64,000 bases of DNA, from assembly GCF_010131535.1 (NCBI RefSeq), contig NZ_WUBS01000008.1:62001-126000 (forward strand). The letters are read 5' to 3'. The notes under the pieces are model-generated. The model was not told where the DNA came from. It did no database searches and worked only from the letters and a program-made list of their open reading frames with translations. This document shows, one piece after another, positions 45,704 through 55,445 of this stretch. The stretch's first letter is position 1. Every line of letters starts with the position of its first letter. Made by a program: the position numbers and the translations under genes. Origin of the DNA: Acerihabitans arboris. GTDB taxonomy: Bacteria; Pseudomonadota; Gammaproteobacteria; Enterobacterales; Enterobacteriaceae.

Positions 45704-46167
45704 CTGCCCTCCCGTTCTTTTTCCCTTTCCTTTTCACGCTTGCGGGCTTTTTCTTCTTCCTGGATTTCGTCCTGGACCTTTTCCAATATATTGCGATCCA
45801 CCTGCAGTTCCTCGCGGGTGGAGCCCAGCAGGCTGGAACTCCGCGCCTTGCCCAGCGTCCAGATGGCGCCGATAATCGCCAGCACAAACAGCACCGCGGT
45901 GGTGGTGGCTATCGCCGTCAGCCGGTATTGCGGATCGATGGCCCAGATCAGCAGGACCAGCAGGCTCATCAAACCGAAAGCGGCCAGTAACAACGTAATA
46001 CCGGCCATCATCAGCATTTGGATAATATTGGATTTTTCCTGTTCCAGCTCTACCACGGCCAAACGCAGGCGGGTCTCCACCATACTGACAATAATGGTAA
46101 TGATACGCTGGCCTATGGTGAAGATGCCCTTGCCAGGGCCTTGGCTTTGCTGTTCAATCATTGTCAT
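45700..46167 (-). CDS. yqjE: Inner-membrane protein YqjE (phage holin/Actinobacterial DUF1469-like)
   Basis: Protein of 155 residues from MTMIEQQSQGPGKG; the start overlaps the yqjD stop by one base (TGATG). Two membrane helices (about 52-74 and 84-106: MLMMAGITLLLAAFGLMSLL and ATTTAVLFVLAIIGAIWTL) are followed by a strongly charged Lys/Glu/Arg tail (KARKREKEREKEREGR). The function is unknown; it forms a stress-associated operon with yqjD and yqjK. The second Met two codons on is an alternative start. Confidence 0.9.
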   Translation of the reverse strand: MTMIEQQSQGPGKGIFTIGQRIITIIVSMVETRLRLAVVELEQEKSNIIQMLMMAGITLLLAAFGLMSLLVLLIWAIDPQYRLTAIATTTAVLFVLAIIGAIWTLGKARSSSLLGSTREELQVDRNILEKVQDEIQEEEKARKREKEREKEREGR

Positions 46168-46472
46168 CAACGCCGCATTATCAACGCGCCGAGGACGAAG
46201 CCGACCACGGCGCTGATGCCGATGCCCGTCCACGGATTGTCGTGTACATATTCATCCGCTTTTTCCGCAACCACTTTGGTTTGTTCGGCCAGGCGTTCAC
46301 CGCCATCGCCAAGACGTGTCCTGGTTTCCTTGAGCGCGCTTTCAGCCTTGCTGCGCAATTTGTCGAATTCAGCCTTGGGTTTCTGAGAGGAGCCGCGCAG
46401 CACTTCTTCCAGCGTGTCCGCCAATGACTTTAATTCGGCGCGTAAATGTTCAGAGGTGGTATCTTTAACCAT
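46167..46472 (-). CDS. yqjD: ElaB/YqjD/DUF883 ribosome-associated membrane protein
   Basis: Tail-anchored protein of 101 residues. In E. coli YqjD is made in stationary phase under RpoS, binds ribosomes and holds them at the membrane. The N-terminal part is helical and charged (EHLRAELKSLADTLEEVL), followed by the family motif DEYVHDNPWTGIGISAVVGFVLG and a C-terminal membrane helix ending MRR. It is coupled to yqjE by a TGATG overlap. Confidence 0.94.
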   Translation of the reverse strand: MVKDTTSEHLRAELKSLADTLEEVLRGSSQKPKAEFDKLRSKAESALKETRTRLGDGGERLAEQTKVVAEKADEYVHDNPWTGIGISAVVGFVLGALIMRR

Positions 46473-46687
46473 CTTTTTACTCCTTCGACGTTTACGAATC
46501 AGTTTAAGCCCGTATTAATCCATCATTACTGCATAGGCGTCTAATATTTAGCGCTTGCTGTAAGAGTAGCCCCGGATTTCGCAAACCGCAAAAAACTTAT
46601 AACAATTTCTTAGGGTTAATCAGGTTCCGCTGGATCATTAACGGTCGGAAACAGTAGGTTTTAGCCGTAGCGGCATATTGAGGCGGG

Positions 46688-47077
46688 TCAACCGACCTTG
46701 GCATTGCCGTTATGCAGGTAAGGGAGCCAATGCCAGCGGGGATATTGCCGGCTGCGTGAAATCGAGTAATTGTCCGGCAGCAGATCCTCAAGGGCATGCT
46801 GCGCCGCCAGCGCCTGTTCGGGCGAATCCAGCAGGATAATCAGGCTATCCCTGGCCGGGGTAATGCTTTTAATCCTGATGCCGCGCTCGTCAAGGCGCTG
46901 GTAGATATAAAAACCGTCGGGCAGGGATCCGCGTTCGCTGGCCAGGGTAATCTCCAGCGCAGTTTCTTTGGTCATCAGCGCGGGCAACAGCAGTACCAGG
47001 GCCAGCAGCGCCACCGTAGCCATCAGCCCCGATCGCCAGGTAAACCGTTCACGAAACCATTTTACGTTCACATTCAC
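46688..47077 (-). CDS. mzrA: EnvZ/OmpR modulator MzrA
   Basis: Inner-membrane protein that binds EnvZ and links the Cpx and EnvZ/OmpR systems. The GTG at 47077 is chosen: it is 5 nt after the yqjA stop, follows AAAAAGG at a good distance and gives 129 residues, near the E. coli 127. An upstream ATG would overlap yqjA by 40 bp. One membrane helix (about 18-36, MATVALLALVLLLPALM) precedes a periplasmic domain (LPDGFYIYQRLDERGIRIKSITP, LLDSPEQALAAQHAL). Confidence 0.88.
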   Translation of the reverse strand: MNVNVKWFRERFTWRSGLMATVALLALVLLLPALMTKETALEITLASERGSLPDGFYIYQRLDERGIRIKSITPARDSLIILLDSPEQALAAQHALEDLLPDNYSISRSRQYPRWHWLPYLHNGNAKVG

Positions 47078-47082
47078 TTTCT

Positions 47083-47754
47083 TTACCTTTTTCCGGCATC
47101 CGTCGCGCGCTTTTTGCGCCACAAAATCAGCAGCGATCCCACCAGGCCTATCACCAGGAATACCAGAGGCAATAACATCAGTCCCAGCATCAGTTCATCT
47201 TCGTAGTACTTGAACAGGGCGGTTTTGCCAAGCAGGAAACCGACGGCGGTCAGGATAAAGACCCAGATAAACGCGCTGAGCCAGTTGAACAACTGGAAAC
47301 GGGTGTCGCTCAGGCCGGACAGGCCGGCAATGGTCGGCAGCAGGGTACGCACAAACGCCACGAAACGGCCGATAAGCAACGCCGAAAGCCCATGCCGGTA
47401 AAACAAAGAATGCGAACGCTGGTGATATTGCGCCGGTAAATGGGACAGCCAGCTCTGGACCATGCGGGTATTGCCCAGCCATTTACCCTGTATATAGCTA
47501 ATCCATGATCCCAGGCTGGCGGCCGCCGTCAGTACGAGCAGGGTCAGGGGAAAATTCATGGTGCCCTTGGCTATCAGCACGCCGACCAGGATCAGCAGGC
47601 TGTCCCCGGGCAGGAAGGCAGCGGGCAATAAACCGTTTTCCAGAAATAAGATGACAAACAATATCAGATAAAGGGTCCAGACCAACGTAGGATCGGCAAG
47701 TGTTTCAAAATCCTGTTGCCAGAGGGCGTGTACCAGGGATTTTAGTATATCCAT
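47083..47754 (-). CDS. yqjA: DedA-family membrane protein YqjA
   Basis: DedA/Tvp38-type transporter (223 residues) required in E. coli for alkaline pH tolerance and, redundantly with YghB, for division and envelope integrity. Typical features are FLENGLLPAAFLPGDSLLILVG with an acidic residue, SWISYIQGKWLG, and the arginine motif GRFVAFVRTLLPTIAGLS. It precedes mzrA by 5 bp and lies downstream of exuR. Confidence 0.95.
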   Translation of the reverse strand: MDILKSLVHALWQQDFETLADPTLVWTLYLILFVILFLENGLLPAAFLPGDSLLILVGVLIAKGTMNFPLTLLVLTAAASLGSWISYIQGKWLGNTRMVQSWLSHLPAQYHQRSHSLFYRHGLSALLIGRFVAFVRTLLPTIAGLSGLSDTRFQLFNWLSAFIWVFILTAVGFLLGKTALFKYYEDELMLGLMLLPLVFLVIGLVGSLLILWRKKRATDAGKR

Positions 47755-47998
47755 TCAGCATTCCTAACTTGAAACAGCAGCTTGCTACCCGGTTAAAGTG
47801 TAAAAAAAGCGGTATCACTGTAACAAAATCAAACATCTTGAGACAGGGAAATATAACCGACAATGGGCCTGGTGCGAGGATATATTGCATAAAAAAGCAA
47901 GATTCAGAAATCTTTTACATCGGCTGACAGAAAAACGACACTTGCTGACGCGCTCCGGCCGCCTGTCAACCAGCGGCCAGGAAGGATGGTTCGGGGAA

Positions 47999-48775
47999 TT
48001 ATTTGGTGCCGTTGGCCAGGCTGTCGAGATGCACGACCGGGTTTTCGTTAAACATGTAACGATCGACGTTAAACTCGAAATCATCGGTGGTGGCGTGGAA
48101 CAGCATTTGCTTGGTGTTTTCCAGGTGTTGCCACATCGCCAATTTGGCCGCATAAGGATCCTTGCGGATCAGCGCCTTGAGGATATGATCGTGATCTTCG
48201 CACCAGCTCTCGATGGATTTATCATCGATATGTTCATGCAGCTTGCGCCAGTAGGGGTTATGCAGCCGCTGACTCCACATCTGCTCGACGATGGTGGCCA
48301 TGGCGGTATTCTGCGTGGCCAATGCGACCTGGACGTGGAATTTAAGATCCCATTTTGAATCGCGGAAACGATCTTCCTGGCGGGCATTTTCCTGGATGTC
48401 CATCAATAGCACGATATCCTGCCGGGTGACCTGGGTAGCGGCGAACTCGGCGATATTGCTTTCGATCAGCTGACGTGCCTGCAGCAGTTCAAACGGACCG
48501 GCGGTGGTAAAATCGAACTCGCCGGCGGGCTGCAGCAGGTTTTTTTGCTGATTGGAGATGACGTGGATGCCCGAGCCCTTGCGTACTTCAACGTAACCTT
48601 CCACTTCCAGCATGATAATGGCTTCGCGTACCACGGTGCGGCTGACATTCATCTCTTCCGCGATATAGCGCTCCGCCGGCAGTTTTTCACCCACGGGGTA
48701 GACACCGGTCTCGATGCGCTGTTTCAGCTCGGCGGCCAGCTGTTGATATAATCGTCGGGTTTCGGTGAATTCCAT
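47999..48775 (-). CDS. exuR: Hexuronate operon repressor ExuR
   Basis: GntR-family (FadR/FCD) repressor of galacturonate and glucuronate catabolism, 258 residues. The winged helix is at about 8-78 ([39 protein letters not shown]), and the all-helical ligand domain follows ([44 protein letters not shown]). It is downstream of the convergent-free exuT transcript with its own upstream operator-like site at 48875-48890, suggesting autoregulation. Confidence 0.94.
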   Translation of the reverse strand: MEFTETRRLYQQLAAELKQRIETGVYPVGEKLPAERYIAEEMNVSRTVVREAIIMLEVEGYVEVRKGSGIHVISNQQKNLLQPAGEFDFTTAGPFELLQARQLIESNIAEFAATQVTRQDIVLLMDIQENARQEDRFRDSKWDLKFHVQVALATQNTAMATIVEQMWSQRLHNPYWRKLHEHIDDKSIESWCEDHDHILKALIRKDPYAAKLAMWQHLENTKQMLFHATTDDFEFNVDRYMFNENPVVHLDSLANGTK

Positions 48776-48874
48776 GATACAGGCTCTTAAATGTTGGGTA
48801 ACGTTTCAATCGATGCCGCGCCATCGAGGCGCAACGCGTCAAGAGTTGCTCGATGAACTCACGTAAATGACATA

Positions 48875-48890
48875 TTTGTTATACCACTTA
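48875..48890 (-). promoter_or_regulatory. ExuR/UxuR-like operator upstream of exuR
   Basis: On the minus strand TAAGTGGTATAACAAA matches the core TGGTATAACA also seen upstream of uxaC and resembles the known UxuR/ExuR consensus around TTGGTATACCAA. It lies 100 bp before the exuR start. Confidence 0.55.
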
Positions 48891-48948
48891 TTAAATGCAG
48901 CGCCTAGATGGCGATATCCTATTACACCGACTTTTCATCTGCCCTGAA

Positions 48949-48987
48949 TAAAAATCCCCGACGCTGCGCTGGGCACGTGCCGGGGAT
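48949..48987 (-). terminator. Intrinsic terminator of exuT
   Basis: On the minus strand ATCCCCGGC pairs with (C)GTCGGGGAT around a GC-rich loop and is followed by TTTTTATT. It is 65 bp downstream of the exuT stop and reads correctly. Confidence 0.8.
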
Positions 48988-49051
48988 CGCTGGGGGTATC
49001 CGCTGCCACGCCATGCTAAGTATGTCCGGGCGCGGCACTACTGCCTAGTAC

Positions 49052-50350
49052 CTAGCCGTGGGCCGGTTTGAGCGGCTCCTGCCCGGGCAGCAATTCCACC
49101 ACCGGACGGTTTTGCAGTATGGTCCATACCGCCAGCACGGCTAGCAGGTCAAATACCGACAATACCGCGAACAGCGGGCTGAAGCCCAGGGTATCCGCCA
49201 GGGCGCCCACTACCAGCGCAAACATGGTACTGGCCGTCCAGGCCGCCATGCCGGTCAGGCCGTTGGCTGTGGCGACTTCGTTACGGCCGAAGACGTCGGA
49301 GGAGAGCGTGATCAATGCGCCGGACAGGGATTGATGGGCAAAACCACCAATGCACAGCAGGCCGATAGCGACATACGGGCTGGTAAACAGACCGATCAGG
49401 CCCGGGCCTATCATCAGGAAGCCGCCGAGCGTAACCACTAATTTACGCGAAACGATCAGGTTGACGCCAAACACGCGCTGGAAGAACGGAGGCATATAAC
49501 CGCCGAGGATACAGCCGAGATCCGCGAACAGCATCGGCATCCAGGCGAACAGCGCAATCTCTTTCAGGTTAAAGCCATAGGCCTTGAACATGAACAGCGG
49601 GATCCAGGCGTTAAAGGTACCCCAGGCCGGTTCAGCCAGGAAACGCGGGATGGCGATGCCCCAGAACTGACGGTTGCGGATAATCTGCCAGGCCGACAAT
49701 TTCTTGGCGTTGGTGACCTGATGTTGTGCTTCCTGGCCGCCCAGAATATATTCGCGTTCTTCTTCACTGAGTTTTTTCTGGTTTTTCGGATGTTTGTACA
49801 GCACCAGCCAGGCGATGGCCCAGGCCAGGCTCAACGCGCCGACGATAATAAACGCCAGCTCCCAGCTGTGAACCACTATCGCCCACACGACCAGCGGCGG
49901 TGCGAGCATCGCGCCGATTGACGAGCCGACGTTAAAGTAACCCACGGCGATGGAACGTTCTTTGGCCGGGAACCATTCGCTGGTGGCCTTCAGGCCGGCG
50001 GGGATCATTGCCGCTTCAGCCATGCCGACGGCGCCACGGGCAATAGCCAGGCCGCCCCAGCTGCTGGCCAGCGCGGTCGCCATGCACATAATTGCCCAGA
50101 CGATGGCAAACACCGCATAACCGACTTTGGTACCCAGTAAATCCAATACGTATCCGGCTACCGGCTGCATCAGCGTATAGCACGCAGAGTAGGCGGCAAT
50201 AATATACGAATATTGCTGCGTGGTGATATGCAGCTGGTCCTGGAGGGTAGGAGCTGCCACCGCAATGGCGTTACGCGTCAGGTAACCCAGCACCGTGCCA
50301 ACGGTGACCAGGGCGATCATATACCAGCGTAACCCTTTTATTTTACGCAT
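49052..50350 (-). CDS. exuT: Hexuronate:H+ symporter ExuT
   Basis: Major-facilitator (ACS family) importer of D-galacturonate and D-glucuronate, 432 residues from MRKIKGLRWYMIAL, chosen because of the GGGAGA ribosome site and E. coli alignment. About twelve membrane helices are visible. Landmarks are YLTRNAIAVAAPTLQ in helix 1, SEWFPAKERSIAVGYFNVGSSIG, and the central loop (KNQKKLSEEEREYILGGQEA). It is divergent from uxaC, with which it shares a 549-bp regulatory region. Confidence 0.96.
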   Translation of the reverse strand: MRKIKGLRWYMIALVTVGTVLGYLTRNAIAVAAPTLQDQLHITTQQYSYIIAAYSACYTLMQPVAGYVLDLLGTKVGYAVFAIVWAIMCMATALASSWGGLAIARGAVGMAEAAMIPAGLKATSEWFPAKERSIAVGYFNVGSSIGAMLAPPLVVWAIVVHSWELAFIIVGALSLAWAIAWLVLYKHPKNQKKLSEEEREYILGGQEAQHQVTNAKKLSAWQIIRNRQFWGIAIPRFLAEPAWGTFNAWIPLFMFKAYGFNLKEIALFAWMPMLFADLGCILGGYMPPFFQRVFGVNLIVSRKLVVTLGGFLMIGPGLIGLFTSPYVAIGLLCIGGFAHQSLSGALITLSSDVFGRNEVATANGLTGMAAWTASTMFALVVGALADTLGFSPLFAVLSVFDLLAVLAVWTILQNRPVVELLPGQEPLKPAHG

Positions 50351-50791
50351 TACCACTTCTCCCAATGAGTATGAGCCGTCATCCCCACTACCCAGATATC
50401 ATGGGGACGACGGGTATAGAGCCAGCCGGAAAGCGCACTCTCCGGTTATTGTTATATTCTGATGGCCTGTTATCCGGTTTTAACGACCCGCGCCTTGCCA
50501 ACGCCTGTCCCGCCAACCCGATATCGCTCTTTGGACGCCCGGCCGACTATCGCCGGTAATCCTCATCGCCCTGGCCCGTCAGATGAATTCATGACCTTTT
50601 GTCGGGTCACATAAACAAAATGATTGAGTCCAGACTCAATGTGGCGCTACGATAACTTGTCATACAGATTTAAAAGTTGAGAGCCATCACAAAAACCATT
50701 TTTATTTTAAGGGATAATAAATCGTCCCGTTAGCCGGGTGAAAGCCCTTAAGCTGACCTATATATGTTGAGTTTTTGTTGATTTTGGCAGG

Positions 50792-50806
50792 AAATGGTAT
50801 ATCAGC
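50792..50806 (+). promoter_or_regulatory. ExuR-like operator 1 (uxaC)
   Basis: AAATGGTATATCAGC contains TGGTATA followed by an imperfect inverted half, matching the motif found upstream of exuR and at 50833. Confidence 0.5.
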
Positions 50807-50832
50807 ACCGGCAGGATCTGCATTTTCCTGCT

Positions 50833-50850
50833 AAATTGGTATAACACCTT
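50833..50850 (+). promoter_or_regulatory. ExuR-like operator 2 (uxaC)
   Basis: AAATTGGTATAACACCTT matches AAATTGGTATACCAATTT at most positions, the recalled UxuR/ExuR consensus. It is 50 bp upstream of the uxaC ATG, a position that would block polymerase or elongation. Confidence 0.65.
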
Positions 50851-50899
50851 TCAACATTTAAGAAACATAACTCAAAGAAATGAAGGTGAGGAGCCTGAA

Positions 50900-52309
50900 A
50901 TGTCCCAGTTTTTAACTGAAGATTTTTTGCTGGATAGCGAATTCGCTCGCCGTTTGTATCATGACTACGCCGTTGACCAGCCGATTTATGACTTCCATTG
51001 CCATTTGCCGCCGGAACAGATTGCGGAAGATTACCGCTTCAAGAATCTGTATGAAATCTGGCTGAAAGGCGATCACTATAAATGGCGCGCCATGCGCACC
51101 AATGGCGTGGCCGAGCGTTTTTGCACCGGCGACGCCGGCGACTTTGAAAAATTCGAAGCCTGGGCCAAGACGGTTCCCCATACTATCGGCAACCCGCTGT
51201 TTCATTGGACGCATCTGGAGCTGCGCCGCCCGTTCGGCATTACCGACAAGCTGCTGACGCCCGCCACCGCGCGTGAAATTTGGGATCGCGGCAACGAAAT
51301 GCTGGCCCAGGACAACTTCTCCGCCCGCGGCATTATGAAACAGATGAACGTCAAGCTGGCCGGCACCACCGATGATCCGGTGGATTCCCTGGTTCACCAC
51401 AAAACGGTGGCCGACGACGCCAGCTTCAATATTAAAGTGCTGCCGAGCTGGCGCCCGGATAAAGCCTTTAATATAGAAGCCGAAGGCTTTAACGATTACA
51501 TGAAGCGCCTTGAAGCCGCTTCCGACACCGCCATCAACAGCTTTAGCGCACTGACCGACGCGCTGAAAAAACGCCTGGACCATTTTGCCGCCCACGGCTG
51601 TAAAGTCTCCGATCACGCCCTGGATGTCGTGGTCTATGGCGAAGCGGACGAAAGTACCCTGAACGGCATCCTGACCCGCCGCCTCGACGGTACGCTGCCG
51701 AACAGGGACGAGATTGCCCAGTTCAGGACCGCGGTGCTGATGTTTTTAGGCGGCGAGTACACCCGTCGCGGCTGGACCCAGCAATACCATATCGGCGCGC
51801 TGCGCAACAACAACAGCCTCAGGCTGAAACAGCTTGGCCCGGATACCGGTTTCGATTCCATTAACGACCAGCCGGTGGCCATGGCGCTGTCCCGTCTGCT
51901 GGACGCGCAGGCGAGGAACAACGCCCTGCCGAAAACCATCCTTTATTGCCTGAACCCGTCGGATAACGAAATTATCGGCACCATGATCGGTAACTTCCAG
52001 GGTGAGGGCATGCCGGGCAAGATGCAGTTCGGCCCGGGCTGGTGGTTTAACGACCAGAAAGACGGCATGGAACGCCAGATGCTGCAATTGGCCAACCTGG
52101 GCCTGCTGAGCCGCTTCGTCGGCATGCAAACCGATAGCCGCAGCTTCCTGTCCTATACCCGCCACGAGTATTTCCGTCGCATCCTGTGCCGCATGCTGGG
52201 CCATTGGGTGGAAGCGGGCGAAGCGCCGGCGGACATCAGCCTGCTGGGCGGGATGGTGAAAAATATCTGCTTCGATAACGCGAAAAACTACTTCGCCATC
52301 GAGCTTTGA
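50900..52309 (+). CDS. uxaC: Uronate (glucuronate/galacturonate) isomerase UxaC
   Basis: First cytoplasmic step of hexuronate breakdown: D-glucuronate to D-fructuronate and D-galacturonate to D-tagaturonate. The protein has 469 residues and an amidohydrolase-like barrel with the metal motif [18 protein letters not shown] (about 30-47). Further landmarks are [14 protein letters not shown] and the C-terminal [14 protein letters not shown]. It follows an AAGGTGAGGAG ribosome site and is the first gene of uxaC-uxaB-uxaA. Confidence 0.97.
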   Translation: MSQFLTEDFLLDSEFARRLYHDYAVDQPIYDFHCHLPPEQIAEDYRFKNLYEIWLKGDHYKWRAMRTNGVAERFCTGDAGDFEKFEAWAKTVPHTIGNPLFHWTHLELRRPFGITDKLLTPATAREIWDRGNEMLAQDNFSARGIMKQMNVKLAGTTDDPVDSLVHHKTVADDASFNIKVLPSWRPDKAFNIEAEGFNDYMKRLEAASDTAINSFSALTDALKKRLDHFAAHGCKVSDHALDVVVYGEADESTLNGILTRRLDGTLPNRDEIAQFRTAVLMFLGGEYTRRGWTQQYHIGALRNNNSLRLKQLGPDTGFDSINDQPVAMALSRLLDAQARNNALPKTILYCLNPSDNEIIGTMIGNFQGEGMPGKMQFGPGWWFNDQKDGMERQMLQLANLGLLSRFVGMQTDSRSFLSYTRHEYFRRILCRMLGHWVEAGEAPADISLLGGMVKNICFDNAKNYFAIEL

Positions 52310-52315
52310 TTTTGG

Positions 52316-52357
52316 GGGCGGGCCTCAGGCCCGCCCGGTTAAAACCGTATTTTTTTA
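52316..52357 (+). terminator. Tandem hairpins and T-tract between uxaC and uxaB
   Basis: A perfect 9-bp stem GGGCGGGCC/GGCCCGCCC with a 3-nt loop (52316-52336) is followed by a small CGGTT/AACCG hairpin and seven T. It looks like a terminator or attenuator inside the operon that could lower uxaBA relative to uxaC. Confidence 0.75.
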
Positions 52358-52394
52358 TTATCCGCAGCCGGGTAATTTTTAAGGTAAATTTCGC

Positions 52395-53846
52395 ATGCAA
52401 ACGCTAAATCGTCAAAACTTTCCCGGACGCCAGTACACCACGCGTGTCATCCAGTTCGGCGAGGGAAATTTTTTACGGGCTTTTATCGACTGGCAGTTGG
52501 ATCTGCTCAATGAACATACCGATCTGGACGCCGGCATCGTTATCATCCGTCCGATCAATACCGATTTCCCGCCGTCGCTCAGTACCCAGGACGGCCTGTA
52601 TACCACGATTATCCGCGGCCTGAATGAACAGGGCGAAGCGGTGCGCGATCCACGCCTGATCCGTTCGGTTAACCGTGAAATCAATATCTACCACGAATTC
52701 GACGATTACCTGGCCCTGGCGCGCGACGCCAATATCCGTTTCGTTTTTTCCAATACCACCGAAGCCGGTATCAGCTACCAGGCCGGGGACAAGCTGACCG
52801 ATACGCCGCCCGCCAGCTATCCGGCCAAGCTGACCCGCCTGTTGTTCGAACGCTTCAGCCATTTCGACGGCGCGGCCGACAAAGGCTGGGTGCTGCTGCC
52901 GTGCGAACTGATCGACTACAACGGCGAGGCGCTGCAGGAACTGGTGTTGCGTTATGCCCAACAATGGTCGCTGCCCGCCGAGTTCACCACCTGGCTCAAT
53001 GAACACAACACTTTTTGCTCCACCCTGGTCGACCGTATCGTGACCGGTTATCCGCGTGGCGAAGTGGACGAACTCCAGGCCGAACTGGGCTACCAGGACA
53101 CCTTCCTGGATACCGCCGAATATTTCTACCTGTTCGTTATCCAGGGACCGCGGTGGCTGGCCAAGGAACTGCGCCTGGACAAGTTGGACCTGAACGTGCG
53201 TATTGTCGACGACATCAAGCCCTACAAAGAACGCAAGGTGGCCATCCTGAACGGCGCGCACACCGCGCTGGTGCCGGTCGCGTTCCTGTCCGGCCTGGAC
53301 ACCGTCGGCGAGGCGATGAACGATCGGCTGATAAGCGCGTTTGTAGAAAAAACCATTGCCGAGGAAATCGTGCCGGTGCTGGATTTGCCTCATGACGAGC
53401 TGGCTTCGTTTGCCCAGGCGGTGCTGAGCCGTTTTCGCAACCCGTTTATCCAGCATCAGCTATTGTCCATCGCGCTGAACGGCATGACCAAATTCCGTAC
53501 CCGTATCCTGCCGCAGCTGCTGTCCTATCGCGAACAACAGGGTGAGCTTCCGGTCCGTTTAACCTTCGCCCTGGCCGCGCTTATCGCGTTTTACCACGGT
53601 GAACGCAACGGCGAAAGCTTCCCGCTGCAGGATGATGAAAAATGGATCACTCGTTTCAAATCGCTTTGGAGCGGTGTGGACAAAGGTGAGGTTGCGTTAA
53701 GCACTTTAGTGAATGACGTGTTGGGCGATACAGAGCACTGGGAACAGGACCTGCTCCAGGTTCCCGGCCTGGCAAAACAGGTTGAACAGCAGCTGCAGGC
53801 TATTATCGATCAGGGTATGCGTGCCGCCGTTTCAGCCTATTGCTGA
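52395..53846 (+). CDS. uxaB: Tagaturonate reductase (altronate oxidoreductase) UxaB
   Basis: NADH-dependent long-chain mannitol-dehydrogenase-family enzyme that reduces D-tagaturonate to D-altronate. It has 483 residues; the Rossmann start is [20 protein letters not shown] (about 19-38), with [15 protein letters not shown] and the catalytic-lysine region [25 protein letters not shown]. In E. coli uxaB is a separate gene; here it is inside the operon between uxaC and uxaA, the order I associate with Dickeya and relatives. Confidence 0.96.
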   Translation: MQTLNRQNFPGRQYTTRVIQFGEGNFLRAFIDWQLDLLNEHTDLDAGIVIIRPINTDFPPSLSTQDGLYTTIIRGLNEQGEAVRDPRLIRSVNREINIYHEFDDYLALARDANIRFVFSNTTEAGISYQAGDKLTDTPPASYPAKLTRLLFERFSHFDGAADKGWVLLPCELIDYNGEALQELVLRYAQQWSLPAEFTTWLNEHNTFCSTLVDRIVTGYPRGEVDELQAELGYQDTFLDTAEYFYLFVIQGPRWLAKELRLDKLDLNVRIVDDIKPYKERKVAILNGAHTALVPVAFLSGLDTVGEAMNDRLISAFVEKTIAEEIVPVLDLPHDELASFAQAVLSRFRNPFIQHQLLSIALNGMTKFRTRILPQLLSYREQQGELPVRLTFALAALIAFYHGERNGESFPLQDDEKWITRFKSLWSGVDKGEVALSTLVNDVLGDTEHWEQDLLQVPGLAKQVEQQLQAIIDQGMRAAVSAYC

Positions 53847-53864
53847 AAGCATAAAGGTTAATTC

Positions 53865-55352
53865 ATGAATATTATTAAAATTCATTCTTCAGACAATGTG
53901 GCGGTCGCCCTGCAAGACCTCGACACGAATGAAACGGTTGAAATGGGGGGCGTGACCATCACGCTGCACCAGCCTATTGCCCGGGGCCATAAGTTTGCCC
54001 TGGCGCCGATAGGCGAGGGTGAAATGATCGTTAAATACGGCCTGCCCATCGGCCATGCGCTGAGCCCCATCGCTCCCGGCCAGCATATCCATTCCCAAAA
54101 CGCCAAGACTAATCTTAGCGATCTGGATGAATATCAGTACCTGCCGGATTTCAAAACCCTGCCGGCGCAGATGCCCGATCGCGAGATCCAGGTATATCGC
54201 CGCGCCAACGGCGAGGTAGGCATCCGCAACGAACTGTGGATCCTGCCGACCGTCGGCTGCGTCAACGGCATAGCCAAACAGATCCAGCAGCGTTTTTTAA
54301 AGGAAACCTTTGGCGCCGAGGATATCGACGGCGTTCATCTGTTTACCCATCCGTTCGGCTGCTCGCAGCTCGGGCAGGATCATGAAAACACCCGTACCAT
54401 GCTGCAGAATATGGTACGTCATCCCAACGCCGGCGCGGTGTTGGTGATAGGCCTTGGCTGCGAGAACAACCAGGTCGACGTGTTCCGCGCCACCCTTGGC
54501 GAGTACGACCCGCAGCGGGTGACCTTTATGGTTTGCCAGCAGCAGGATGACGAAGTGGAGGCCGGGCTGGAATGCCTGCGCGCGCTTTATTTGGCGATGC
54601 GTGAGGATAAACGCCAGCCGGGTAAACTCAGCGAACTGAAATTCGGCCTGGAATGCGGCGGCTCGGACGGGCTGTCCGGCATTACCGCCAACCCGCTGCT
54701 GGGGCGTTTCTCGGATTATGTTATCGCCAACGGCGGCACCTCGGTATTAACCGAAGTGCCGGAAATGTTCGGCGCCGAGCGTATCCTGATGAGCCGCTGC
54801 CGCGACGAGGCGACGTTTGAAAAGACCGTGCATATGGTTAATGATTTCAAACAATATTTTATCACCCATCAACAGCCTATTTATGAAAACCCCTCGCCGG
54901 GGAATAAGGCCGGCGGCATCACCACCCTGGAGGAGAAATCCCTCGGCTGTACGCAAAAGGCCGGCCAGAGCAAGGTCATGGACGTGCTGAAATATGGTGA
55001 ACGCCTGCATGTGCCGGGGCTTAACCTGGTCAGCGCGCCGGGCAACGACGCGGTGGCGACCAGCGCGCTGGCGGGAGCGGGTTGCCATATGGTGTTGTTC
55101 AGCACCGGTCGCGGCACCCCTTACGGCGGATTTGTGCCGACGGTAAAATTGGCAACCAACAGTGAACTGGCGGCTAAAAAGCCTCATTGGATTGATTTCG
55201 ACGCCGGCCGGCTGATTCACGGCGTGGCGATGGATCAGGTACTGGCGGAATTTGTCGATTTAATTGTCGCCATTGCCAATGGCAAGCATTCCCGCAATGA
55301 AAAGAATGACTTCCGGGAACTGGCCATATTTAAAAGCGGCGTAACATTGTAA
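53865..55352 (+). CDS. uxaA: Altronate dehydratase UxaA
   Basis: Iron-dependent dehydratase making 2-keto-3-deoxygluconate from D-altronate. The protein has 495 residues: an N-terminal SAF domain (about 1-95, HPIARGHKFA-like region QPIARGHKFALAPIGEGE) and a C-terminal UxaA catalytic domain with conserved cysteine motifs GCSQLGQD, GLGCENNQVD and LECGGSDGLSG. It is 18 bp after uxaB and ends the operon before an intrinsic terminator. Confidence 0.97.
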   Translation: MNIIKIHSSDNVAVALQDLDTNETVEMGGVTITLHQPIARGHKFALAPIGEGEMIVKYGLPIGHALSPIAPGQHIHSQNAKTNLSDLDEYQYLPDFKTLPAQMPDREIQVYRRANGEVGIRNELWILPTVGCVNGIAKQIQQRFLKETFGAEDIDGVHLFTHPFGCSQLGQDHENTRTMLQNMVRHPNAGAVLVIGLGCENNQVDVFRATLGEYDPQRVTFMVCQQQDDEVEAGLECLRALYLAMREDKRQPGKLSELKFGLECGGSDGLSGITANPLLGRFSDYVIANGGTSVLTEVPEMFGAERILMSRCRDEATFEKTVHMVNDFKQYFITHQQPIYENPSPGNKAGGITTLEEKSLGCTQKAGQSKVMDVLKYGERLHVPGLNLVSAPGNDAVATSALAGAGCHMVLFSTGRGTPYGGFVPTVKLATNSELAAKKPHWIDFDAGRLIHGVAMDQVLAEFVDLIVAIANGKHSRNEKNDFRELAIFKSGVTL

Positions 55353-55378
55353 AAATTATCCCGAATCCTTAGTATAAG

Positions 55379-55418
55379 AACGGCGTTTCATATTAATGAA
55401 GCGCCGTTTTCTTTTTTC
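55379..55418 (+). terminator. Intrinsic terminator of uxaCBA
   Basis: AACGGCGTTTCAT pairs with ATGAAGCGCCGTT (one G-U) and is followed by TTCTTTTTT. It lies 27 bp after the uxaA stop. Confidence 0.88.
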
Positions 55419-55445
55419 TTCCAAAAATCACAGGAATGCCGTGCC

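Larger units (their letters stand above)
50351..50899. promoter_or_regulatory. exuT/uxaC divergent control region
   Basis: 549 bp, no credible gene. It contains a perfect 18-bp palindrome ATTGAGTCCAGACTCAAT-type element at 50623-50640 (8-bp arms, 2-nt centre), an AT-rich stretch (50640-50720) with TGTGATGGCTCTC on the minus strand (partial CRP-like half-site), and two ExuR-like operators at 50792-50806 and 50833-50850. This fits repression by ExuR and CRP activation known for this regulon. Confidence 0.65.

Noticed and set aside
47700-47927. 75-codon plus-strand frame between yqjA and exuR
   Set aside because: Overlaps the yqjA start region antisense and reads without any protein-like pattern.
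50365-50559. 64-codon plus-strand frame upstream of exuT
   Set aside because: Short, no ribosome site and no family resemblance; it lies in a control region.
52473-53456. 327-codon minus-strand frame inside uxaB
   Set aside because: Antisense shadow; UxaB is conserved over the whole stretch.
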